Positions 35,584 to 43,759 of a stretch of 49,340 nt of DNA are shown in pieces. The stretch spans positions 1-49,340 of the forward strand of contig JAUIAB010000023.1 in the NCBI GenBank assembly GCA_030425505.1. Reading direction: 5' to 3'. Under the pieces are notes generated by a model. The model was not told the origin of the DNA. It did not search any database and saw only the letters and a program-made list of their open reading frames with translations. Position 1 is the first letter of the stretch; the number at the start of each line of letters is the position of its first letter. This stretch comes from Bacteroidia bacterium. Its GTDB lineage: Bacteria; Bacteroidota; Bacteroidia; Cytophagales; Flammeovirgaceae. The position numbers and the translations under genes were made by a program.

Positions 35584-36891
35584 CTAGAACCCATATCTTT
35601 TTGCCATAGAAGAAGATTTTTCTGGATTCCAGGGGTCATCATATGATTCTTTGAAGAAGAATTCTTTTATGTAGGCAGATGTTCGTACTATTCGTAGGTA
35701 AAGCCCAGAGTATATGGTCATTAGTGGTAATACATTCCATAGTTTTAGCTCTTCTTTCCTTCTTTCAGAGAATATATAAGCAGAGAGCATTTGTATATAT
35801 GCGACTACCATGTACAGAGTAATGTTCATTAGTATTACAAATTTTAAGGATCCACTAAAATTTATGATTACGTCTATAATGTAAACAAGCCAAGTGATGT
35901 CTAAAATGACATTGTAAAAGACATTTTCAAATAAAGACAGGAAATTTAACCATTTGAAGTTAGCATTTGGTAGATACACATCTTTGTGTTTTCGCACCCT
36001 AAATCGTATGATAGATTTGTCCCATCTCAGCCTTTGCTTGGTTAGTTTTTTGAATTTGTTTGGAGCATTTGTCAGACAAATAGCTTTGGGTTCAAAGTGT
36101 ATTTTGTACCCTGACTTTCTAATTTTTACAGTTATGTCCCCATCGAGACCAGGACCTATGTCCCACCCTCCTATGGATTGGAGTATTTCTAGTTTAAAGC
36201 CACCAAAAGCACCTGAAACTATCTTATATATTCCTAATGTTGAGGTTATTATTCTTCCTACAGAGATGGTTTTGAGGTATTCAATTGCTTGTAATCTTGA
36301 GCAAAGGCTGTCTTCATAGTTTCTTACTTTTACATTGCCTCCAACAGCCCCTATCTTTTCATCCATATAGAAGGGAATGAGTACATTTTCTATTGCATCT
36401 CTATCAAAGGAGCAGTCCGCATCAAGGTGTACTACATATTTTCCCTTACAAAATCGAAGTGCTGTATTTGCTGCAGATGCTTTTCCTCCTCTCTGATCAT
36501 TTCTTAGAAACATAGTAATCAACCCATTTTTTTCCAGGTTTTTTCCAATGATTGGTGTTTCATCGTCAGATCCATCGTCTACTACTATTAGCTCAAAGTT
36601 TCTATAGGTTTGTTCACTGAGCGATTTTACTAGTTTATAGATGTGTTCTCCTTCATTTTTTCCAGGTATTATGATAGAAATGAGAGGGTTTTCTATCCTT
36701 AGCTTTTGTGCAGCTATGTCCCAGTTTTCTTTTCTTTTTTTCCTTCTAAGCCAAAATATAAATGCTACTATATAATCCAGGATTACGTATCGGGTGAATT
36801 CAAATATTACAAAGTACCAGAATATTCTAATGAATTTTTCTAAGCCTACTGTGACCCAATATTGAAGATATTCTGGTAATAGTTCTTTCAT
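35584..36891 (-). CDS. Processive family-2 glycosyltransferase, membrane polysaccharide synthase
   Basis: This 435-residue membrane protein has an N-terminal membrane segment ('FIRIFWYFVIFEFTRYVILDYIVAFIFWL') followed by a GT-A domain. The domain shows 'SIIIPGKNEGEHIYKLVKSL', 'LIVVDDGSDDETP', the DxD motif 'VVHLDADCSFD', 'GAFGGFKLEILQSIGGWD' and the processive-synthase motif 'QRLRWDKS' (Q-x-x-R-W). Three or four transmembrane segments follow, as in cellulose and hyaluronan synthases and PgaC. The usual 'TED' is replaced by 'GLDGD', a feature to note. It overlaps the TackOD1 gene by four bases. With the UDP-sugar dehydrogenase, HlyD adaptor and TolC-like genes nearby it is the likely polymerase and inner-membrane exporter of an acidic polysaccharide. 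The polymer is not identifiable from sequence. Confidence 0.85.
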   Translation of the reverse strand: MKELLPEYLQYWVTVGLEKFIRIFWYFVIFEFTRYVILDYIVAFIFWLRRKKRKENWDIAAQKLRIENPLISIIIPGKNEGEHIYKLVKSLSEQTYRNFELIVVDDGSDDETPIIGKNLEKNGLITMFLRNDQRGGKASAANTALRFCKGKYVVHLDADCSFDRDAIENVLIPFYMDEKIGAVGGNVKVRNYEDSLCSRLQAIEYLKTISVGRIITSTLGIYKIVSGAFGGFKLEILQSIGGWDIGPGLDGDITVKIRKSGYKIHFEPKAICLTNAPNKFKKLTKQRLRWDKSIIRFRVRKHKDVYLPNANFKWLNFLSLFENVFYNVILDITWLVYIIDVIINFSGSLKFVILMNITLYMVVAYIQMLSAYIFSERRKEELKLWNVLPLMTIYSGLYLRIVRTSAYIKEFFFKESYDDPWNPEKSSSMAKRYGF

Positions 36892-38255
36892 GCCATTTTC
36901 AATCCTTGTTGTATTGGTTTTAACTCACTCCAAATAGTTTCATTTTGCTCTGAAAGATTATCTGTTATTAGTTTGTTTAAATTATTCGTAATTAAGCCTG
37001 TTAGTTCGTTAGCTTTATGGATATCGGTATTTGTAAGCAGTATTTGATATTCATAAGCACTAACAGCAGTTATTAGGTCTGAAGAAAGCAGATAGCCTTT
37101 TATGATTGAGATTATTTCTTTTTTGAAGCCAACCTCTGTGCTTTCAGTCATTTGAGGGACTTGGTTTTTATTGATGTTCATTTTTAAGTGAAAGCTTGTA
37201 ATGTCGTGATTTGTAGCCCTTTCTATTTCTTGCTGTAGCATAAGTTTGAAGAAAGAGCAGCTGAGAACATCTTTAGGTATTTCTTCATTGGAATTTATTA
37301 GTTTTTCGAGCCCATATTTTACGACTTCGTCTCCTTTGGGAGTTAGAGAAAACTCATATATTTTCTTTTCAACAAGATGGTGTATTTCATCTTCTTTGTG
37401 GCAGTCGATACAGTAGGATTTCATCTCTGGCTCCTGAAACTCATGGTGGCAAGTGTTGCAGTTATACATTACAGAAGGCTTATCGTAGTCAATTCCAATG
37501 TGCCTTAACTTATGGTCACATTTAGGACAAGTCAGATTATCTTCTTTCTGGAAATCTTCCATTGGTGCTATATGCGCACACCTAAAGTGATGGATAAGGT
37601 CTTTTTCAGTTATATCTATAGAGTGGCATTTAGGGCAGGTCTCTCGTATGTTTATGTAGCTACTACTACATGATGTACAAAGGTGAATTTTGTCGTTTAT
37701 TTTGCCACTAAAAAGCTCTTCTCTGAGTCCAAGCTCTACTATTTCTAGGATTTCTTGTGAGTGTTCTTCTTCTATAAGTGCATCTAAAAAAGGGTAGGAG
37801 TATCCTAGTTTAGAATACCTTGAAGTGTAAGGATCCAGATGTATATTTCTGGTAAATGTGAATGCTAAAACTTTAAAAAGCTGTTGTTGCTTGTAATCGT
37901 TGATTGTTTTTGTTCGATAAACTTTACTTATTCTTTCGTTTATCTTTCTTGTGGTTTGTGCAATTGCTTGTAGGTTTACAGCATCGGTAAACCCATCATA
38001 ACTTCTGGTTCTTAGTTGCCTGTTGAGAGATTCTTTAGATATAAATATTGGCTTTAGATAGTCTGATACAGAGGTCTGCTGTCGTATCAGATTTATGGAC
38101 TCTTCCGCTTCGAGCGCATTTTTGATGTTTAGTATGATAGCATCATGAGCATGAGCTTTTTCTGAATCATACTCATTGATGCTTTCTATCGTCAGGAACT
38201 GTAGCTCCTGGTAGCGTTTGCTTTTGGCGGTATTTAACTGATGTAATTTGAACAT
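36888..38255 (-). CDS. TackOD1-type zinc-ribbon signalling protein
   Basis: This 455-residue cytosolic protein has a central cysteine-rich region (about residues 190-300): 'LCTSCSSSYINIRETCPKCHS', 'IHHFRCAHIAPMEDF', 'LTCPKCDHKLRHIGIDYDKPS', 'MYNCNTCHHEF' and 'SYCIDCHKED'. That is three zinc-ribbon-like pairs matching the TackOD1 output domain as I know it. The first ~90 residues look like a degenerate receiver ('HDAIILNIKN...LKPIFISKES'). The last ~130 ('ITSFHLKMNINKN...LLSSDLITAVSAYEYQILLTNTD') have the outline of a degenerate GGDEF fold without the GGDEF signature. It is translationally coupled to the synthase gene, so I infer that it controls polysaccharide production. Confidence 0.7.
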   Translation of the reverse strand: MFKLHQLNTAKSKRYQELQFLTIESINEYDSEKAHAHDAIILNIKNALEAEESINLIRQQTSVSDYLKPIFISKESLNRQLRTRSYDGFTDAVNLQAIAQTTRKINERISKVYRTKTINDYKQQQLFKVLAFTFTRNIHLDPYTSRYSKLGYSYPFLDALIEEEHSQEILEIVELGLREELFSGKINDKIHLCTSCSSSYINIRETCPKCHSIDITEKDLIHHFRCAHIAPMEDFQKEDNLTCPKCDHKLRHIGIDYDKPSVMYNCNTCHHEFQEPEMKSYCIDCHKEDEIHHLVEKKIYEFSLTPKGDEVVKYGLEKLINSNEEIPKDVLSCSFFKLMLQQEIERATNHDITSFHLKMNINKNQVPQMTESTEVGFKKEIISIIKGYLLSSDLITAVSAYEYQILLTNTDIHKANELTGLITNNLNKLITDNLSEQNETIWSELKPIQQGLKMA

Positions 38256-38283
38256 CTTTTAAGGCTAATTTTAAATTGTGCTT

Positions 38284-39642
38284 TTAAAGTGAGAAGTACT
38301 CAAAATCATTTGTTTGCCCTCTCAAGGCACTTTTAAGGTCTACTATGATTAGTTTTTCGTCTCCAATTTCTTCAAAGAATACTTCTTTTTGTTTTTTGTA
38401 CTCTTTGTGATCTACTGCTACTATTACTACATCATAATCTTCTGTTGGGGCATCAATAAGATCTATTCCAAACTCTCTTTTTACTTCGTCTCTACTTGCT
38501 AATGGATCTGTTACTTCTACAGATGCACCCATTCTAGTAAGACACTCATAGAGGTCTGCAACTTTAGAGTTTCTGATGTCAGTAACATTTGGTTTGAACG
38601 TAATTCCCTGAATGAGAATTTTACTTCCCCTTATATGTTTGCTAGTTTCTTGTAGTTTCTTGCTTACTAAATTTGCGAGATGGAGAGGCATAGTCTCGTT
38701 TCTCAACCTAGAGTTTTGAATCACTTTTGGGTCTACGCCAGCTTCTTTTGCCTTTTCTATGAGATAGTAGGGATCTACGCTAATGCAATGCCCTCCCACA
38801 AGACCTGGCTGGAAGGGCAGAAAGTTCCACTTTGTTCCAGCTGCTTCCAGAACATCAAAGGTGTTCACGCCAAGCTTTTCAAATATTATCGACAACTCGT
38901 TCATCAAAGCAATGTTGACATCTCTCTGTGTGTTTTCTATGATTTTTGCAGCCTCTGCTACTTTTATGGAAGGTGCTTCATGGATTCCAGCGAGTATGAT
39001 ATGTCTATAAACTTTTGATATTTCTTCTAAGGATTTTTTATCGCTTCCAGAAACTATTTTTTTGATTTTGGTCAGTGTATTTTCTTTATCTCCAGGGTTG
39101 ATTCTTTCTGGTGAATATCCAATTTTAAAGTCTTTATTCACCTCTAATCCAGATATGCTTTCTAATATTGGTAAACATACTTCCTCTGTACAGCCAGGGT
39201 AAACAGTTGATTCAAATACTACATAGTCTCCCTTTTTCAGTACACTAGCTACAGAGGCAGTTGCACTTTTTAAAGCCCTTAAATTAGGCTTCCAGCTTTT
39301 GTCTATTGGCGTAGGTACAGCTACCACATAAAATCGGGCATCTGCTATTTCGCTTTCATTTGCAGTGTAGTTTATGTATTTCTTTTGAAATTGATATGAT
39401 TCAAGTTCATCACATGGGTCTATCCCCTGTTGTATCAGATCGATTTTTTCTTGAGATATATCAAAGCCTGTTACTTTAAAATCTCTTGCAAACTCTAGGG
39501 CTAATGGCAAACCTACATAGCCTAAGCCCACGACAGCGATTTTAGCTTCGTGATTTAAGAGGTTGTTGTAAATACTGTTGTGATAAACAGAAAGCCCTGC
39601 TAACTGTTTAAGATCAAGTTTTTGTTTTAATGCTACTGTCAT
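38284..39642 (-). CDS. UDP-N-acetylhexosamine (or UDP-glucose type) 6-dehydrogenase
   Basis: This 452-residue nucleotide-sugar dehydrogenase has an NAD-binding 'KIAVVGLGYVGLPLALEFAR', 'VAVPTPIDKSWKPNL', 'VFESTVYPGCTEEVCLP', 'AAKIIENTQRDVNIALMNELS', the active-site 'FQPGLVGGHCISVDPYYL' with the catalytic cysteine, and 'GITFKPNVTDIRNSKVADL'. The 'PGLVGGHCISVDPYYL' form is typical of WbpO/TviB-type UDP-GalNAc or UDP-GlcNAc dehydrogenases more than UDP-glucose dehydrogenases. The product would be an N-acetylhexosaminuronic acid donor for the synthase encoded two genes downstream. A -7 box lies about 30 bases upstream. Confidence 0.88.
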   Translation of the reverse strand: MTVALKQKLDLKQLAGLSVYHNSIYNNLLNHEAKIAVVGLGYVGLPLALEFARDFKVTGFDISQEKIDLIQQGIDPCDELESYQFQKKYINYTANESEIADARFYVVAVPTPIDKSWKPNLRALKSATASVASVLKKGDYVVFESTVYPGCTEEVCLPILESISGLEVNKDFKIGYSPERINPGDKENTLTKIKKIVSGSDKKSLEEISKVYRHIILAGIHEAPSIKVAEAAKIIENTQRDVNIALMNELSIIFEKLGVNTFDVLEAAGTKWNFLPFQPGLVGGHCISVDPYYLIEKAKEAGVDPKVIQNSRLRNETMPLHLANLVSKKLQETSKHIRGSKILIQGITFKPNVTDIRNSKVADLYECLTRMGASVEVTDPLASRDEVKREFGIDLIDAPTEDYDVVIVAVDHKEYKKQKEVFFEEIGDEKLIIVDLKSALRGQTNDFEYFSL

Positions 39643-40111
39643 GGTTCTGATTTTTAAAGTTTAGTAATGATTCAAAATTATTTTTCTTTATGCTTAATAA
39701 TTAAATATTTCGATGAGCATACTGTTAATGGAGATGAATGGTATGTGAAAGGAGATTATATGGAATCCATAGGATATTTTTTAAAAAATAGTAATAAGTG
39801 TTTGGATCACTTCGTTTTACCTGCTTTGTGATACAACTGTTCCAGCTTCAACTTTTCTTCACCAAATTAACTATGTTGTTTATGAATCTTCTTTTTTCCG
39901 TTTCTATATGCTTTTAAGGGATACCTTGAAACGCAGTTTGTCGTATGGAGAAAACTAAATTGGTATAAAAGAAAAAGTTTAATATATTATAGTTAAATAA
40001 CTTATAATGAGCTTTTAATTATATTAAAAATGAAGTTATTATTTAAATAAAATTTGCTGTATATTGACTGCAAAAAAAATTAAATTTTATTGAGAAAAGG
40101 TTTAAGCTTTA
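39643..40111. other. Gap between adaptor and dehydrogenase genes
   Basis: About 470 A/T-rich bases between two minus-strand genes. It holds a promoter box for the dehydrogenase operon at its left end and A/T-rich hairpin-like runs near the end of the adaptor gene. No open frame is convincing and no repeat of this window is present. Confidence 0.45.
39673..39680 (-). promoter_or_regulatory. Candidate -7 promoter box for the dehydrogenase-synthase operon
   Basis: TAATTTTG on the minus strand matches TAnnTTTG, 30 bases before the dehydrogenase start. No -33 TTG at the normal spacing was found. Confidence 0.4.
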
Positions 40112-41155
40112 TCAAAACTCATACATAGGCATGGTTACTTTTACATCCATTTTGTAAAAGTTTTTCCATGCTTTTTTTAGATCTGCATCAATAGGGGTAA
40201 TACTTACAAGTATAGTTCTTTGGGTAGGCTCATATTTTTTCTGAAACTCAGGAGGAAGTTCTATAGTCGCAATATTGAATTTGTGAATTTTACCTTTCCC
40301 TTTCGTTCCATCAGGGAAGTGTATATCTACTATTCTACCTGTATATATCCGGTCGATATACTTTTGAGGGAAAAAGGCTTCAATAGATAGCTGATCTATT
40401 TTGTGAACGGCTAGTACATTTTCTTTCTCATAGCATACTTCATTTGGCTCTACATTGATTTTGCCAGCTATTCCGTTTATTGGAGATATATAAAGGGAGT
40501 TGGTAAATGAAGAGTTATAGCCTCCAGTAGAGAGGTTTACCATTGATGCTTCTTCGTTCTTCAATTTATTTAGATGAAAATACAAATGACCAATTTCTTG
40601 TTCTACAACTTCCCTTTTTTGTTGAGCTAAAAACTGACGTTGGTTTACTTGGTCTAGTTGTTCCTGGGTATAGACTTCAAGCAATATCAACTTTAGTGTT
40701 TTTGCTTTCTCTTCTTCATAGTTATTAATTTGATTTTTCCAAAAAGCCAGCTCGCTATTCAAATTAGCAATCTGTTTTTGAGTATTTAATATTTCTTTTT
40801 TTATCCATTGATTTTGAGAATTGATAGAAAAACTGGAAGCATCTCTATCATCGAATAACCTATGGGTGTAAGCAAAAAGAGTATCGCCAGCAACAATACT
40901 ATCACCTTCTTTAACTAGTATTTTTTTTATCCTTATATCGTCAGTAAACTCTACTTGCAAATTCTCCAGCTCAACCTGACCTTCCACTTCTATGATAGCA
41001 ACCTTTATATAGATATGTCTGATTATGAAAAAACCTCCAACAAATAGGAGCGATAGAAAGATTATTCTGTCCCAGTTAACTTTTTTCTTTTTTCTGGGAG
41101 GCTCTTTCAGTGTACGTATTAGAGAGGGCTTTTTTTGAAAAGTAAACTTCTGCAT
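40112..41155 (-). CDS. HlyD-family periplasmic adaptor
   Basis: This 347-residue protein has a short basic cytosolic tail ('LKEPPRKKKKVNWDR'), one transmembrane helix ('IIFLSLLFVGGFFIIRHIY') and a split biotinyl-lipoyl/beta-barrel structure ('VEFTDDIRIKKILVKEGDSIVAGDTLFAY' ... 'SLYISPINGIAGKINVEPNEVCYEKENVLAV'). A coiled-coil hairpin of about 90 residues lies between the halves. The C-terminal 'IYTGRIVDIHFPDGTKGKGKIHKFNIAT' is the barrel/MP region. Adaptors of this kind link an inner-membrane exporter to a TolC-like duct. No ABC or RND pump gene is present here, so the partner may be the GT2 synthase, as with Alg44 in alginate export. It starts five bases after the TolC-like gene. Confidence 0.82.
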   Translation of the reverse strand: MQKFTFQKKPSLIRTLKEPPRKKKKVNWDRIIFLSLLFVGGFFIIRHIYIKVAIIEVEGQVELENLQVEFTDDIRIKKILVKEGDSIVAGDTLFAYTHRLFDDRDASSFSINSQNQWIKKEILNTQKQIANLNSELAFWKNQINNYEEEKAKTLKLILLEVYTQEQLDQVNQRQFLAQQKREVVEQEIGHLYFHLNKLKNEEASMVNLSTGGYNSSFTNSLYISPINGIAGKINVEPNEVCYEKENVLAVHKIDQLSIEAFFPQKYIDRIYTGRIVDIHFPDGTKGKGKIHKFNIATIELPPEFQKKYEPTQRTILVSITPIDADLKKAWKNFYKMDVKVTMPMYEF

Positions 41156-41160
41156 AGGTC

Positions 41161-42807
41161 TTAGTTTAATGTTCTTTCATCTAGAGCAATTAGTTCCTTT
41201 AAGCTTTTGAGACAAACGGTTTGGTTTTCCTGCTTTTTCTCTTTTATAAACTTCTCTAACTCAACCCTATCTCTAAAACTATTTACATCTACCCATAGCG
41301 TATCTGTTGCAACGGAGTAGAGATCATAAGACAGGCTATTACCTTTTGGCTCATCAGTTTTTTCAAAAATTGGTATAAGCTTTTGAGACTTGAGATACTC
41401 TTTGATAAATGGAGATTCTTCTTTTGATTGTAAATCCCATACTATCAGCCTTTCATTGTTGTCATTAAAGTCTGGAGTTACAACTTCGGAGTACTCTAAG
41501 GGGCTTTCAGTGGTTAAAACAGTGAAGATTTTTAACTGAAGCAAGTACAGTTGCTGCTTAATTTCGATTATTTCAGCGATTAAATCTAACTTTTGCTCCT
41601 GGTGTCGTATGTAAGTAAGAGGGGAGAAGTTGAAATCGGGCAAATCATTTTTTATTCTGTCAAGCCTAAGTATTTCATTTTGTGTTTCAAGCTTTTGTGT
41701 AAAAGCAAGCCACTGGTTTAGCTTATGCTCATACTCATAGTAATAATTCATGAGCTCTTTTTGCTTATTCCAAAGCTCAAGTTTGGAATTTTCATCAACC
41801 TGGCTGATTAATAGATCTTTTCTATAATTATCTTCTTTCCAAAAATGAGTATTTATAGGCACATTTAGTATTGCTCCAGCTGTTACAAAATCTCTATCCT
41901 GACCTATGATTAGCCCACGGTTATAATTATGTCTCACATAGAGTTTCAATCTAATATTTCTTTGTAACCACTTTTCTTGACTTATATTTTCGAGCTCAAT
42001 CGACCTTCTTTCCATGATTTCTGGAGAGTTTTCAAGCACCTCTAACATCCTATTTAGGTCTAATTTTAGCACCGGCAGCTTTTTTGTTTCAATAGCTGAT
42101 GCGTCAGGAAATATTTTTGAAAAAGCTATGATATAAGAGTTATAGTGCTTAATCGCATTCTTCGTTTTTGCCACTTTCGCTTCTATGCCAAGAACTTCAG
42201 AATAAGGTTGATACCTTCTTAAATGTAGCTCCTCGAAAATTTCTTTTTGCTTTAGTAATACCTCTAGCCTTTGATCTAAGTATTTGGTTTTCTCTATATC
42301 AAAAGAATGGATGATGAAATTATAGTTGAAGCTGTAATTATTTTCTTTATGAGCTTCCATTTCGTCTATTTGGCTTAGCCTTATTTTATTATCTATTAAT
42401 TTGATTTTCAATTTGTTGTTAAAAATACCCTGATGCACTAGATCCCAATCTAAGCCGATTCTAGTACGAGCTATTGTAAAGTTTTCATCAGAGTTTTCCA
42501 GACCTTCACCAAAGTTCTGGTTATAAGAAGCATGAAAGGATAATCCCCAGTCTTTTCGTAACGCATCTCTTTGGTATTCTAGCATATTTTGCTCGTAGTT
42601 TCTATAGTTGCTGCCTTCTTGGGCAAATAGGTAGTCTAGAGTATTGAGCTCATATTGACTACTATTCGCATCATAGTTTGAGAATATTTTCTGATTCTCT
42701 ATAATTATCTCATTTAACTTTTTGCTTAAACTATCGCTAAAAGTTTTTTGCGAAAAACATGTAAAGGCAGTTAGTGTTAAAACTGTTGTAAGTATTGAAA
42801 TTTTCAT
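41161..42807 (-). CDS. TolC-type outer-membrane protein with C-terminal extension
   Basis: I chose the ATG that gives a signal peptide ('MKISILTTVLTLTAFTCFSQ', 548 residues); a start 13 codons earlier would run into a dispersed repeat. The body is long, helical and periodic, with two similar halves ('ENFTIARTRIGLDWDLVHQGIFNNKLKI' and 'RDFVTAGAILNVPINTHFWKEDNYRKDLLISQ'), as in TolC-family trimers. The last ~100 residues ('LIVWDLQSKEESPFIKEYLKS ... LWVDVNSFRDRVELEKFIK') are an extra domain beyond the usual TolC length and may be periplasmic. It heads an operon with the HlyD adaptor and probably forms the export duct. Confidence 0.72.
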   Translation of the reverse strand: MKISILTTVLTLTAFTCFSQKTFSDSLSKKLNEIIIENQKIFSNYDANSSQYELNTLDYLFAQEGSNYRNYEQNMLEYQRDALRKDWGLSFHASYNQNFGEGLENSDENFTIARTRIGLDWDLVHQGIFNNKLKIKLIDNKIRLSQIDEMEAHKENNYSFNYNFIIHSFDIEKTKYLDQRLEVLLKQKEIFEELHLRRYQPYSEVLGIEAKVAKTKNAIKHYNSYIIAFSKIFPDASAIETKKLPVLKLDLNRMLEVLENSPEIMERRSIELENISQEKWLQRNIRLKLYVRHNYNRGLIIGQDRDFVTAGAILNVPINTHFWKEDNYRKDLLISQVDENSKLELWNKQKELMNYYYEYEHKLNQWLAFTQKLETQNEILRLDRIKNDLPDFNFSPLTYIRHQEQKLDLIAEIIEIKQQLYLLQLKIFTVLTTESPLEYSEVVTPDFNDNNERLIVWDLQSKEESPFIKEYLKSQKLIPIFEKTDEPKGNSLSYDLYSVATDTLWVDVNSFRDRVELEKFIKEKKQENQTVCLKSLKELIALDERTLN

Positions 42808-42810
42808 TTG

Positions 42811-42903
42811 TTTAAAATTTGTGACCTGTCTTTTTATTTGGAGCACATCTTAATTATTGATTTGTAGATGCCTCAATTTTAAACCAGATATAGTCTGTTT
42901 CAT
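42811..42903 (-). repeat. Start-abutting ~95-bp repeat, copy C4
   Basis: On the minus strand it begins ATGAAACAGACTATATCTGG and ends CACAAATTTTAAA, three bases before the ATG of the TolC-like gene. Its mini-frame is open for 17 codons (MKQTISGLKLRHLQINN). The internal hairpin GCATCT...AGATGT keeps pairing with different bases from copy C2, which hints at selection on structure. Confidence 0.85.
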
Positions 42904-42929
42904 GCTACCAAAGTAATTACTTTGATAGC
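42904..42929. promoter_or_regulatory. 26-base palindrome upstream of the TolC-like gene
   Basis: GCTACCAAAGTAA (42904-42916) and TTACTTTGATAGC (42917-42929) are complementary at 12 of 13 positions with no spacer. It sits directly before repeat copy C4, about 100 bases upstream of the export operon and 84 bases after the response-regulator stop. With no loop and no T-run it looks more like an operator than a terminator. Confidence 0.45.
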
Positions 42930-43012
42930 TGCAATTTTTGAAAATTAGATGAATGGTAGCTATGCTCTTGAGAGTGGTGAGTTTAGCCCGTTAAAGGAAA
43001 ATTAGGGATGTA

Positions 43013-43735
43013 TTAAATTAAGCTAATCCTTTGCATTAATAGTGGCTTTTTAGATCTGCTAATAGGTATTATTTTGTCCTTTATCAGTAGGTTAGAGTCT
43101 TCAATATCAATAATTTTATCAATATTTATAATATAAGATCGGTGTACTTTTAAGAAAGATGCAGGACTTAGTTTGGTTTCTATATTCTTAATCGTAGAAT
43201 GGATTATAAAACTCTCTTTTTCTGTTTTAAATAATGCATAATCTCCTTTTGCTTCAACATAGAGCACATCTTCAATATTAATTTTAACCAGACGCGAATC
43301 TACTTTTACAAATAGTTGGTTATTACTGAATTTACCTTCATTTGTGGTAAGATGACGAAACTCTTGGTAGTTACTAATTGCGACTTCTATTGCAGCATTG
43401 ATGTCTTTTATGCCATATGGTTTAACCAAATATCCATAGGGGCTTTGATTACTCGCTCGTCTAATAGTTTCATTATCAGCGTAAGCTGTAGTAAATATAT
43501 ACGGTATTTTAAATCTACTTTTTATACTCTCGGCTAGTTCTACACCATCTTTAGCTCCTCTAATTTGAATATCTAATAAAGCTAAATCAACTTCTTCTTT
43601 TTCTAAAATAGCGATAGCTGTATCTGCCGAATCAGCTATTCCAACAACATCGTGATCTAAAATTTCAATTATTTCTTGAAGAGACTCAGCTATGTTAATT
43701 TCATCTTCAACTATTAGTATTTTATATCTTTCCAT
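43013..43735 (-). CDS. LytTR-family response regulator
   Basis: This 240-residue protein has an N-terminal receiver domain ('KILIVEDEINIAESLQEII', phosphorylation site in 'VDLALLDIQIRG', 'IPYIFTTAYAD', 'YGYLVKPYGIKDI' with the conserved Lys-Pro). A C-terminal LytTR DNA-binding domain follows ('LFVKVDSRLVKINIEDVLYVEAKGDY...FLKVHRSYIINIDKI'). It lies 24 bases after a PAS-type histidine kinase gene, so the two form a two-component pair. LytTR regulators often control extracellular polysaccharide or surface genes; the export operon directly downstream is a possible target. Confidence 0.93.
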   Translation of the reverse strand: MERYKILIVEDEINIAESLQEIIEILDHDVVGIADSADTAIAILEKEEVDLALLDIQIRGAKDGVELAESIKSRFKIPYIFTTAYADNETIRRASNQSPYGYLVKPYGIKDINAAIEVAISNYQEFRHLTTNEGKFSNNQLFVKVDSRLVKINIEDVLYVEAKGDYALFKTEKESFIIHSTIKNIETKLSPASFLKVHRSYIINIDKIIDIEDSNLLIKDKIIPISRSKKPLLMQRISLI

Positions 43736-43759
43736 TGTAAGAAGTTTATACTGTAAATT

